From contig CAYSXY010000057.1 in the NCBI GenBank assembly GCA_964435165.1, positions 1 through 11,876 of the forward strand: a DNA stretch of 11,876 nucleotides, written 5' to 3'. The stretch is from CAYSXY01 sp964435165 (lineage in GTDB: Bacteria; Pseudomonadota; Alphaproteobacteria; Rickettsiales; RI-342). The stretch's first letter is position 1. Every line of letters starts with the position of its first letter. The notes under the pieces were generated by a model, which was given only the letters and a program-made list of their open reading frames with translations, did not search any database and had not been told where the DNA came from. Positions 6,178-11,876 of the stretch are shown here, in pieces. The translations under genes were made by a program, and so were the position numbers.

Positions 6178-7995
6178 TCAGGCCGCCGTTTTTGCCTGTC
6201 GCTTCCGCTCATGCGGATCGAGATAACGCTTACGTAGTCGCAGCGATGACGGCGTCACCTCCACCAACTCATCATCTTCGATATAGGCAATCATCGCTTC
6301 GAGCGTCATCAATCGGGGCGGCGACAGGCGGATATTCTCATCCGAGCCGCTGGCGCGGAAATTCGTCAGTTGCTTGGCCTTCAGCACATTCACATCCAGA
6401 TCATTTCCCCGGCTATGCTCACCTATTAACATTCCTTGATATACATCTGTCCCCGGCTCGACAAATAATTCGCCGCGCTCTTCCAGTCCGGCCAGTGCAT
6501 AGGCCACGGCCTTGCCCTTATCATGTGCGATTAATACGCCATTATTTCGCCCTTTAATTTCACCTTTAAAAAGCGCATAATCATGAAACAGCCGATGCAT
6601 CACACCCGTGCCACGCGTCTCAGTCAAAAACTGACTTTGATAGCCGATCAACCCGCGCGAAGGCACATGATAGACCAACCGCACTTTACCGCCACCAGAC
6701 GGCTTCATTTCCTGCATATCCCCCTTGCGCTGATTAAGGCTATCGACGACCGTACCGCTATAACCCTCATCAACATCAATCACCACTTCTTCAATCGGCT
6801 CCTGCTTCTCGCCATGCTCTTCGCGCAGGAGTACGCGCGGGCGCGACACGCTGAGCTCAAATCCTTCACGCCGCATGGTTTCAATCAACACGCCTAATTG
6901 TAATTCGCCACGACCACCTACCTCAAAACGGTCGGCCTGTTCTGTCTCAGTGACAGTAATCGCCACATTACTCTCGGCCTCCTTCAACAACCGGTCACGA
7001 ATCAGGCGCGAAGTGACCTTATCCCCATCCTGCCCGGCCAGCGGACTATCATTGACACCAATCGTCACGGCCATGGTTGGTGGGTCAACCGGCTGCGCCG
7101 TTATCGGCTGAGTGATTTCCGGCGAGGCAATCGTATCAGCGACCGTTGCTTTTTCCAGCCCGGCGATGCAGACAATATCCCCCGCCTCAACAGCATCTGC
7201 CGGCCTTGTCTCCACCCCATGAAAGCGTAGCAATTTACTCAGGCGCGCCTTTTCTACTACCTCACCATCCAGATTCAGCACCTGCACCGGCATATTGACC
7301 GTCGCCACACCACTCAGCACACGCCCAGTCAGCATCCGCCCCAGATAAGGGTCTGCCGTCAGAATCGTTGCCAGCATGCTGAAAGGTGCATTGCGATCAA
7401 CATCTGGCAATGCCACATGCGCCAGGATTTTAGTAAATAGTGGCGTCAGATTTTCCTTCGGCCCTTCCGGGTTCTCAGCACACCAGCCATCCCGGCCGGA
7501 CGCATACATAATCGGAAAGTCGAGCTGTTCTTCATTCGCATCCAACGCGACGAACAAGTCAAACACTTCGTCGATCACCTCATCCGGTCGGCCATCCGGG
7601 CGGTCAATTTTATTGATAATCACAATGGGCTTGAGACCCAGCGCCAAGGCTTTGGACAGGACAAATTTAGTCTGCGGCATGGGTCCTTCGGCGCTATCAA
7701 CCAACAGCAATACGCCATCGACCATTTGCAGCACGCGCTCCACTTCCCCGCCAAAATCAGCGTGGCCCGGCGTATCAATGATATTGATCCGGGTCTCTTC
7801 CCAGTCTACCGCTGTGCATTTGGCAAGGATCGTAATGCCGCGCTCTTTCTCCAGATCATTACTATCCATGATCCGTTCATCGACCTGCTGGTTGTCACGA
7901 AAGGTGCCACTCTGGCGCAGCATGGCGTCGATTAATGTTGTTTTGCCATGATCAACGTGAGCAATAATGGCGATATTACGAATCGGTTGGGTCAC
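6178..7995 (-). CDS. typA: TypA/BipA, ribosome-associated translational GTPase
   Basis: GTPase related to EF-G and LepA that binds the ribosome and is needed for growth in cold or other stress and for 50S subunit assembly in well-studied bacteria. At 605 residues it is full length. The G motifs are intact: G1 AHVDHGKT at 12-19, switch I ERGIT at 51-55, G3 DTPGH at 74-78, G4 NKID at 128-131 and G5 SGRDG at 166-170. A beta-barrel domain II (about 200-290), EF-G-like domains and the TypA-specific basic C-terminus (RLRKRYLDPHERKRQ) follow. The start is GTG at 7995, not ATG. It is supported by AAGGA about seven bases upstream and by the conserved N-terminus MTQPIRNIAIIAHVDHGKTT. The stop is one base from the preferred start of the glycosyltransferase gene, making typA the first gene of a tight operon. 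Two overlapping hairpins lie just upstream. Confidence 0.97.
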   Translation of the reverse strand: MTQPIRNIAIIAHVDHGKTTLIDAMLRQSGTFRDNQQVDERIMDSNDLEKERGITILAKCTAVDWEETRINIIDTPGHADFGGEVERVLQMVDGVLLLVDSAEGPMPQTKFVLSKALALGLKPIVIINKIDRPDGRPDEVIDEVFDLFVALDANEEQLDFPIMYASGRDGWCAENPEGPKENLTPLFTKILAHVALPDVDRNAPFSMLATILTADPYLGRMLTGRVLSGVATVNMPVQVLNLDGEVVEKARLSKLLRFHGVETRPADAVEAGDIVCIAGLEKATVADTIASPEITQPITAQPVDPPTMAVTIGVNDSPLAGQDGDKVTSRLIRDRLLKEAESNVAITVTETEQADRFEVGGRGELQLGVLIETMRREGFELSVSRPRVLLREEHGEKQEPIEEVVIDVDEGYSGTVVDSLNQRKGDMQEMKPSGGGKVRLVYHVPSRGLIGYQSQFLTETRGTGVMHRLFHDYALFKGEIKGRNNGVLIAHDKGKAVAYALAGLEERGELFVEPGTDVYQGMLIGEHSRGNDLDVNVLKAKQLTNFRASGSDENIRLSPPRLMTLEAMIAYIEDDELVEVTPSSLRLRKRYLDPHERKRQAKTAA

Positions 7996-8017
7996 CTTGA
8001 TTTCCTTTAATACTCAT

Positions 8018-8045
8018 AAAAACCGGACTATCTAGTAGAGTCTGG
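8018..8045 (-). terminator. Probable terminator after the hybrid kinase gene, just before typA
   Basis: On the minus strand CCAGACT (8045-8039) pairs with AGTCCGG (8029-8023) with one mismatch around a nine-base loop, followed by TTTTT at 8022-8018. This is a modest intrinsic terminator shape lying after the kinase stop at 8071. It ends only 22 bases before the typA GTG, so it could also act as a leader attenuator. A second hairpin (CTGGC/GCCAG, 8058-8042) uses part of the same arm. Confidence 0.5.
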
Positions 8046-8070
8046 CATAAAAGGCCAGCACAGAAGCATC

Positions 8071-10842
8071 TCAGGCCGCATCCTGCTCGCCGTTTGCACC
8101 GGGCTGCGGCAGCCATGACGTCAGTACATCATGCAACACCTCCTCCTGAATCGGTTTAGAGATATAATCATTCATACCGGCATCCAGACATTTTTCCCGA
8201 TCGCCCTTCATCGCATTCGCCGTCAGCGCAATAATGGGCACGTTCTGTGGATCAACCGCCGCCTGATCAAGCGCCCGAATAGCGCGCGTCGCTTCATATC
8301 CATCCATTTCCGGCATTTGGCAATCCATCAAAATCAGATCAAACGGAACATCAGCAACAATGTCGACGGCTTCGGCGCCATTTGCCACCACACTGACATG
8401 ACAGCCTTGCTTTTCCAGCATCATGGAGGCCACCATCTGGTTTACCTTATTATCCTCTGCTATTAGGATTTGTTTGCCCTGCATCGACTGTCGCTGTGTT
8501 TTTTTCACATGACGCTGCTTCGTATGGATATCCGACTGATTGACATCACCCGACTGAAGCTGCTGCCACCAATGCTCAATCTGTTTCATCATGATGCGCC
8601 GCCGCAGCGGCTTGATGAACATGCCGACAAATCCGGCATCCGTTGCCTGAGACTCGAGTTCACTGGCGGTTGTGACCGTAATCAAACACAGTATCAAAGC
8701 ATCATACGCACTGTTTGTCCGGATCGATCGCGCCAGACGAATCCCGTCCGAATCCGGCAATGTGTAGTCGATCATGGCGATATGAAATGGCGCTTTATTC
8801 TTCTCCGCCTGTTTTAACGACTGTCGCGCCGCCTTTGCCGTTTCCACCGCCACCACATCAATACCATGGGCGCGTAGCATCTCTGCCATCAGGCGACTAT
8901 AGGTTGGTGAATCATCCACCAGCAGCAGACGCAACCCGTTGAAACGGGCATGATCATCCGCCATCGCATTGCCATCACCGTCTATGCTCAGTGGCAAGCG
9001 TACCGTAAATCGCGTGCCTTTATCTGGCGCACTATCGACTCGAATACGCCCATTCATCATGTCCATGAGATGGCGGCTGATCGCGAGCCCAAGCCCCGTA
9101 CCGCCATATTTGCGGGTGGTGGAGTTATCTGCTTGCGAAAATTTGTCAAAAATCGCCTGTTGTTTGTCTGATGCAATGCCAATACCGGTATCCTCCACGG
9201 ACAATGAGAATGTCGCCATGTCGTCCTTGACCGGCTCGGCTGACACAAACAGGTAAATATGACCGCTCTCGGTAAATTTGATCGCATTACTGATCAAATT
9301 TTGTATCACTTGCCTGATTTTACCGAGATCGCCTATCACCTGGCGGGGCGTTCCTACCTCATAACGTAAAAACAGATCAATGCCTTTGTCACGGCAGAGT
9401 GGCCCATATAGCTCTACCAAATCATCCAGCGCCTCCTCCAGGTCAAAGGTGATGGTTTCAAGCTCAACCTTACCCGCCTCGATTTTAGAAAAATCAAGAA
9501 TATCATTAATCAGTTCAAGCAGGTTTTGTGCGGAACGTTTCACTGTTCTGGCATATTCATATTGTTTGGGTGCCAGATGACTATCCAACAACAAACTCGC
9601 CATACCAAGCACCCCATTCATCGGGGTGCGAATTTCATGACTCATATTGGCCAGAAAATCACTTTTCATGCGATTGGCACTTTCTGCCTCTTCTTTGGCC
9701 TGCAAGAGAGCATCCTGCGCCTGCTTACTCTCGGTAATATCTTCAACAAACGACCAGATGTGGTTCACTCCCTCGCTATCAGGAAGCAACATGCCATTGA
9801 GAAGAACCGGCACTTCTTTCCCATCTTTGCAGATATAGGTTTTTTCGTATGGCCCATAACGCCCCGTCTCATGCAGCAGGCGCAATTGTTCTTCTTCCTG
9901 CTCGGCAAAGCGTTTGGGCGTAATATCCCAATAACTCAACGCCAATGCATCATCGTAATCATAGCCAATAATATCAAGATAGGCCTGATTGACCTTGAGC
10001 AACTGACCTTCCATACAGGTTAGCACCATACCAACGGGCGCCGTTTCAAACATCACGCGAAATAAGCTTTCGCTCTCGCGCAATTTTGTCTCTGACAGCA
10101 CACGGTCCGTAATATCACGCACAATGGCCGAGAAGAGCATGCCATCGACATCGACGGTCGAGGATAATGACCATTCCGTGGGAAACAGTTCGCCATCGCG
10201 CCGGCGACCATCCATTTCAAACCCATGTTGACTGCGCCCAAGTGCATTATCATCACCCATCGCCTGCATCGCAAGACTAAGTCGGTTGGCACTGTCATCA
10301 TCGAGTAATGAAAAGAGATTTTCCCCGATAATCTGCGTGGCATTGTAACCAAATATCCCCTCGGCGGCGAGATTGAAGCTTTCCACTATCCCATCGGCAC
10401 GAAATGAAATAATCGCATCGGCGGCAGCATCCAATACGCCTTGCATCTGGGCCAGTAAAAGGTCTTGCTCACGCTGCAATTCATTAAAGGAAGTGACATC
10501 CACCAGTGAGGCATAAATAAGCTGTTCGGACGCATTATAATGACTGTACCATTGCACCCAGCGATATTCTTCAGACCGCGTGCGCAGACGACTCTGATAG
10601 TTTAGGACCAGCCGTCCATCCACAATGTCATGAATAATATCCTTGAGAAAAACCCAATCGTCCGGATGCGTCAGCACCTTGAGTGAGAGCGGTTCTGCCT
10701 GTGTTATCTCCCACCCCAACGCTATGGAAAACGCCTTATTGATTTGCCGGATAGTTCCATCAGGCGCAAAAATGCACATCGGGAGCAAACTAATTTCAAA
10801 AAAGGGGCCTGGATTGGACATAGGCGACATGATCCTCAACAT
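8071..10842 (-). CDS. Cytoplasmic hybrid sensor histidine kinase, PAS-PAS-PAS-HisKA-HATPase-REC-REC
   Basis: A 923-residue two-component hybrid kinase. Three PAS sensory domains occupy about 11-120, 130-250 and 255-375, each ending in a DVT/DIT-type motif (115-117, 243-245, 368-370). A short coiled linker leads to the HisKA domain with phospho-acceptor H402 in SHEIRTPMNG. The ATPase domain has its N box at about 515-520 (NLISNAIKF), DTGIGIA at 551-557 and GGTGLGLA at 580-587. REC1 (about 637-750) keeps D643/D644, phospho-acceptor D692, T722 and K744. REC2 (about 789-905) keeps E796/D797, D840, T874 and K896, so both look functional. There is no HPt domain at the C-terminus and no transmembrane helix, so it should sense an internal signal and pass phosphate to a separate HPt protein. 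Start candidates are ATG at 10842, 10830 and 10821; none has a clear ribosome-binding site. No partner regulator gene is adjacent. Confidence 0.93.
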   Translation of the reverse strand: MLRIMSPMSNPGPFFEISLLPMCIFAPDGTIRQINKAFSIALGWEITQAEPLSLKVLTHPDDWVFLKDIIHDIVDGRLVLNYQSRLRTRSEEYRWVQWYSHYNASEQLIYASLVDVTSFNELQREQDLLLAQMQGVLDAAADAIISFRADGIVESFNLAAEGIFGYNATQIIGENLFSLLDDDSANRLSLAMQAMGDDNALGRSQHGFEMDGRRRDGELFPTEWSLSSTVDVDGMLFSAIVRDITDRVLSETKLRESESLFRVMFETAPVGMVLTCMEGQLLKVNQAYLDIIGYDYDDALALSYWDITPKRFAEQEEEQLRLLHETGRYGPYEKTYICKDGKEVPVLLNGMLLPDSEGVNHIWSFVEDITESKQAQDALLQAKEEAESANRMKSDFLANMSHEIRTPMNGVLGMASLLLDSHLAPKQYEYARTVKRSAQNLLELINDILDFSKIEAGKVELETITFDLEEALDDLVELYGPLCRDKGIDLFLRYEVGTPRQVIGDLGKIRQVIQNLISNAIKFTESGHIYLFVSAEPVKDDMATFSLSVEDTGIGIASDKQQAIFDKFSQADNSTTRKYGGTGLGLAISRHLMDMMNGRIRVDSAPDKGTRFTVRLPLSIDGDGNAMADDHARFNGLRLLLVDDSPTYSRLMAEMLRAHGIDVVAVETAKAARQSLKQAEKNKAPFHIAMIDYTLPDSDGIRLARSIRTNSAYDALILCLITVTTASELESQATDAGFVGMFIKPLRRRIMMKQIEHWWQQLQSGDVNQSDIHTKQRHVKKTQRQSMQGKQILIAEDNKVNQMVASMMLEKQGCHVSVVANGAEAVDIVADVPFDLILMDCQMPEMDGYEATRAIRALDQAAVDPQNVPIIALTANAMKGDREKCLDAGMNDYISKPIQEEVLHDVLTSWLPQPGANGEQDAA

Positions 10843-11016
10843 GCAGCTTCTTCAACTTTCCGGTGTATCGTTACTTGCTGAATAATCACTTAAAACAGCT
10901 TCCTGCCTCGTTAGGCGATTGGTAATATTTTCGACATAGTGTCTCCATGAAGGTAAACGACATACCCCCTGTCGTTAACCTAACAATAACCGACGCAACA
11001 AATCATGAGGCCTTCT
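10843..11016. promoter_or_regulatory. Divergent intergenic region between kinase and outer membrane protein genes
   Basis: This 174-base gap must carry the start signals for both the minus-strand kinase gene and the plus-strand beta-barrel gene. I could not find a convincing -35/-10 pair for either; TAATAT at 10923-10928 is the best plus-strand -10 candidate but lacks a good -35. The clearest structure is the interrupted palindrome at 10953-10979, listed separately. Confidence 0.5.
10953..10979. repeat. Interrupted palindrome, possible operator, before the outer membrane protein gene
   Basis: GTAAACGACA (10953-10962) and TGTCGTTAAC (10970-10979) are inverted copies matching at nine of ten positions around the spacer TACCCCC. 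Neither strand has a T run next to it, so it is not a terminator. It ends 37 bases before the preferred start at 11017. It could be a binding site for a dimeric regulator or a hairpin in the mRNA leader; which one is inference. Confidence 0.5.
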
Positions 11017-11670
11017 ATGCGCCGCATATGCTACCGAGTCATGCTACTGGCCTGCGTCATCTACATGGTGGCAAGTTCTCCGCTTTATGCATCATCCTAT
11101 GATTATATTCTGCGTGGCGTCGGTCGGTTTATGATACCGACCGGAAATGAGAAAATTTTCAACAACGGGATTCAGGTCGGTGAGTTTGATGGCTCCACCG
11201 ATGCCACTTATGCCGGTTTCGGGGTGGATGGCGTCTTGTTTTTCACCGACTACATCTCCACCCAAATGAGTGTTGGCTACACGCGTTCAACATCTAATTT
11301 TTTCGTCGTTAATACGAATACAGGAAGCGCACGGCCGGAAGAGGGTAAAATTACCCTGATTCCGGTAGAACTCTATTTCAACTACCATTTTGCCCCATGG
11401 GGAGAAATTACACCTTATATCGGTATAGGTGCGCATTACACCTTTGCTCAACATAGCATCAGTAGCATTAAAAGTGATGATGCTGCCGGATTCGCCATGC
11501 AACTGGGAGCCGATTGGTGGTTTAAAGATGAATATGCGTTTAACTTCACCCTGCGTGCGTTTTTGATGCAGACGGAAGAAGATTACAGTGAACTGAACGG
11601 CCCCGGTCAATATACGGAAGTTGAATATAATCCGATTGAAATCTCTGTTGGTCTCAGCAAACGCTTTTAG
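11017..11670 (+). CDS. OmpW-like outer membrane beta-barrel protein
   Basis: A secreted protein of 217 residues that should form a small (probably eight-strand) beta-barrel in the outer membrane. Residues 1-25 are a signal peptide: basic start MRR, hydrophobic core, then SPLYA with cleavage predicted after A25. The mature part alternates polar and hydrophobic residues, rich in Tyr, Phe and Gly. LIPVELYFNYHF (114-125) and PYIGIGAHYT (133-142) resemble OmpW-family strands, and the chain ends in phenylalanine as outer membrane proteins recognised by BamA do. I chose the ATG at 11017 rather than 11005 because GAGG at 11007-11010 sits six bases before it, whereas 11005 has no ribosome-binding site; the earlier start would add MRPS. 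The next gene, a lipoprotein, follows after 15 bases. Ligand or transport role is unknown; other small barrel families (OMP_b-brl) cannot be excluded. Confidence 0.82.
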   Translation: MRRICYRVMLLACVIYMVASSPLYASSYDYILRGVGRFMIPTGNEKIFNNGIQVGEFDGSTDATYAGFGVDGVLFFTDYISTQMSVGYTRSTSNFFVVNTNTGSARPEEGKITLIPVELYFNYHFAPWGEITPYIGIGAHYTFAQHSISSIKSDDAAGFAMQLGADWWFKDEYAFNFTLRAFLMQTEEDYSELNGPGQYTEVEYNPIEISVGLSKRF

Positions 11671-11685
11671 GAAATGTGCTCTCTT

Positions 11686-11876
11686 ATGCTTCGTTCAACC
11701 TTCTTATTACTTCTGATGTGCATGCTACTTTCAAGCTGTTCCTATTTCGGCGATTTCGGTGACAAGTTCGTCTTTGATGAACCTTATAACCCGCACCAGG
11801 GCGGCCTGAAAAGACAGCCGCCACTGAACCATATCCCTCCCTCTCCTGAGGAATTTTACGAAGAATCAGATTATTA
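11686..11876 (+). CDS. Small lipoprotein, cut at or near its 3' end by the window
   Basis: An open plus-strand frame of 63 codons runs to the window edge, with the final incomplete codon TA; if the next base is A or G it stops there as a 63-residue protein. The N-terminus (MLRST, a run of leucines, then LSSC) is a lipoprotein signal peptide with lipobox L15-S-S-C18, so Cys18 would be lipidated. Serine after the cysteine suggests export to the outer membrane under the usual Lol rule. The mature part is Pro- and Tyr-rich and contains DKFVFDEPYNPHQ and PPSPEEFYEE; I do not recognise the family. An in-frame ATG at 11674 is possible, but AGGA at 11669-11672 is too close to it and rather far (13 bases) from 11686. 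Fifteen bases separate it from the beta-barrel gene, suggesting co-transcription and perhaps a shared envelope role. Confidence 0.7.
   Translation, partial: MLRSTFLLLLMCMLLSSCSYFGDFGDKFVFDEPYNPHQGGLKRQPPLNHIPPSPEEFYEESDY

Noticed and set aside
7376..7951. 191-codon open frame on the plus strand, antisense to typA
   Set aside because: It lies wholly within the GTPase domain coding region, is Ser/Arg-rich and low in complexity, and mirrors typA codons; no independent signal supports it.
9526..10023. 165-codon open frame on the plus strand, antisense to the hybrid kinase gene
   Set aside because: Fully inside the kinase gene, with no motif or start signal; a shadow of the coding strand.
10843..11004. 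Sigma-70 promoters for the kinase gene and the outer membrane protein gene
   Set aside because: Several partial hexamers exist (for example TTGTTA with TATGTC on the minus strand, TAATAT on the plus strand), but none pairs two good elements at proper spacing.

Overview
The window looks like ordinary chromosome of an alphaproteobacterium of moderate GC content. Three things suggest this. The DnaK sequence, including the linker region and the acidic C-terminal tail, is of alphaproteobacterial type. The promoter in front of dnaK matches the alphaproteobacterial RpoH form (CTTG, 17 bases, CCTATAT). The gene order dnaK then dnaJ, without grpE beside it, is also compatible. I cannot name the genus.

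Layout, left to right. Positions 2-235 hold the 3' end of an unrecognised plus-strand gene whose stop codon overlaps the stop of dnaJ. From 232 to 10842 every gene is on the minus strand. In transcription order these are: a three-PAS hybrid histidine kinase with two receiver domains (10842-8071); the ribosome-associated GTPase TypA/BipA (7995-6178); a polytopic GT-C type membrane glycosyltransferase-like protein (6176-4545); an ATP-grasp ligase-like protein (4548-3640); then dnaK (3387-1450) and dnaJ (1371-232). From 11017 the strand switches to plus, with an OmpW-like outer membrane beta-barrel protein and the start of a small lipoprotein gene cut by the window edge.

How they work together. 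DnaK and DnaJ form the Hsp70 chaperone pair. They are read from an RpoH-type promoter through a structured leader, and a terminator-like hairpin between them probably sets less dnaJ than dnaK transcript. typA, the glycosyltransferase-like gene and the ATP-grasp gene are packed as a coupled operon (TGATATG junction, then a 4-base ATGA overlap). This links a translation/stress GTPase to two enzymes that may act on the cell envelope, and it is the least conventional part of the window. The outer membrane protein and the lipoprotein are 15 bases apart and are probably co-transcribed; an interrupted palindrome lies just upstream of them, in the region divergent from the kinase gene.

I see no mobile element, CRISPR array, tRNA, rRNA or clear defence system. 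The main points for follow-up are the dnaK-dnaJ attenuator, the dnaK leader hairpins, the glycosyltransferase/ATP-grasp pair, the palindrome before the beta-barrel gene, and the two competing hairpins before typA.
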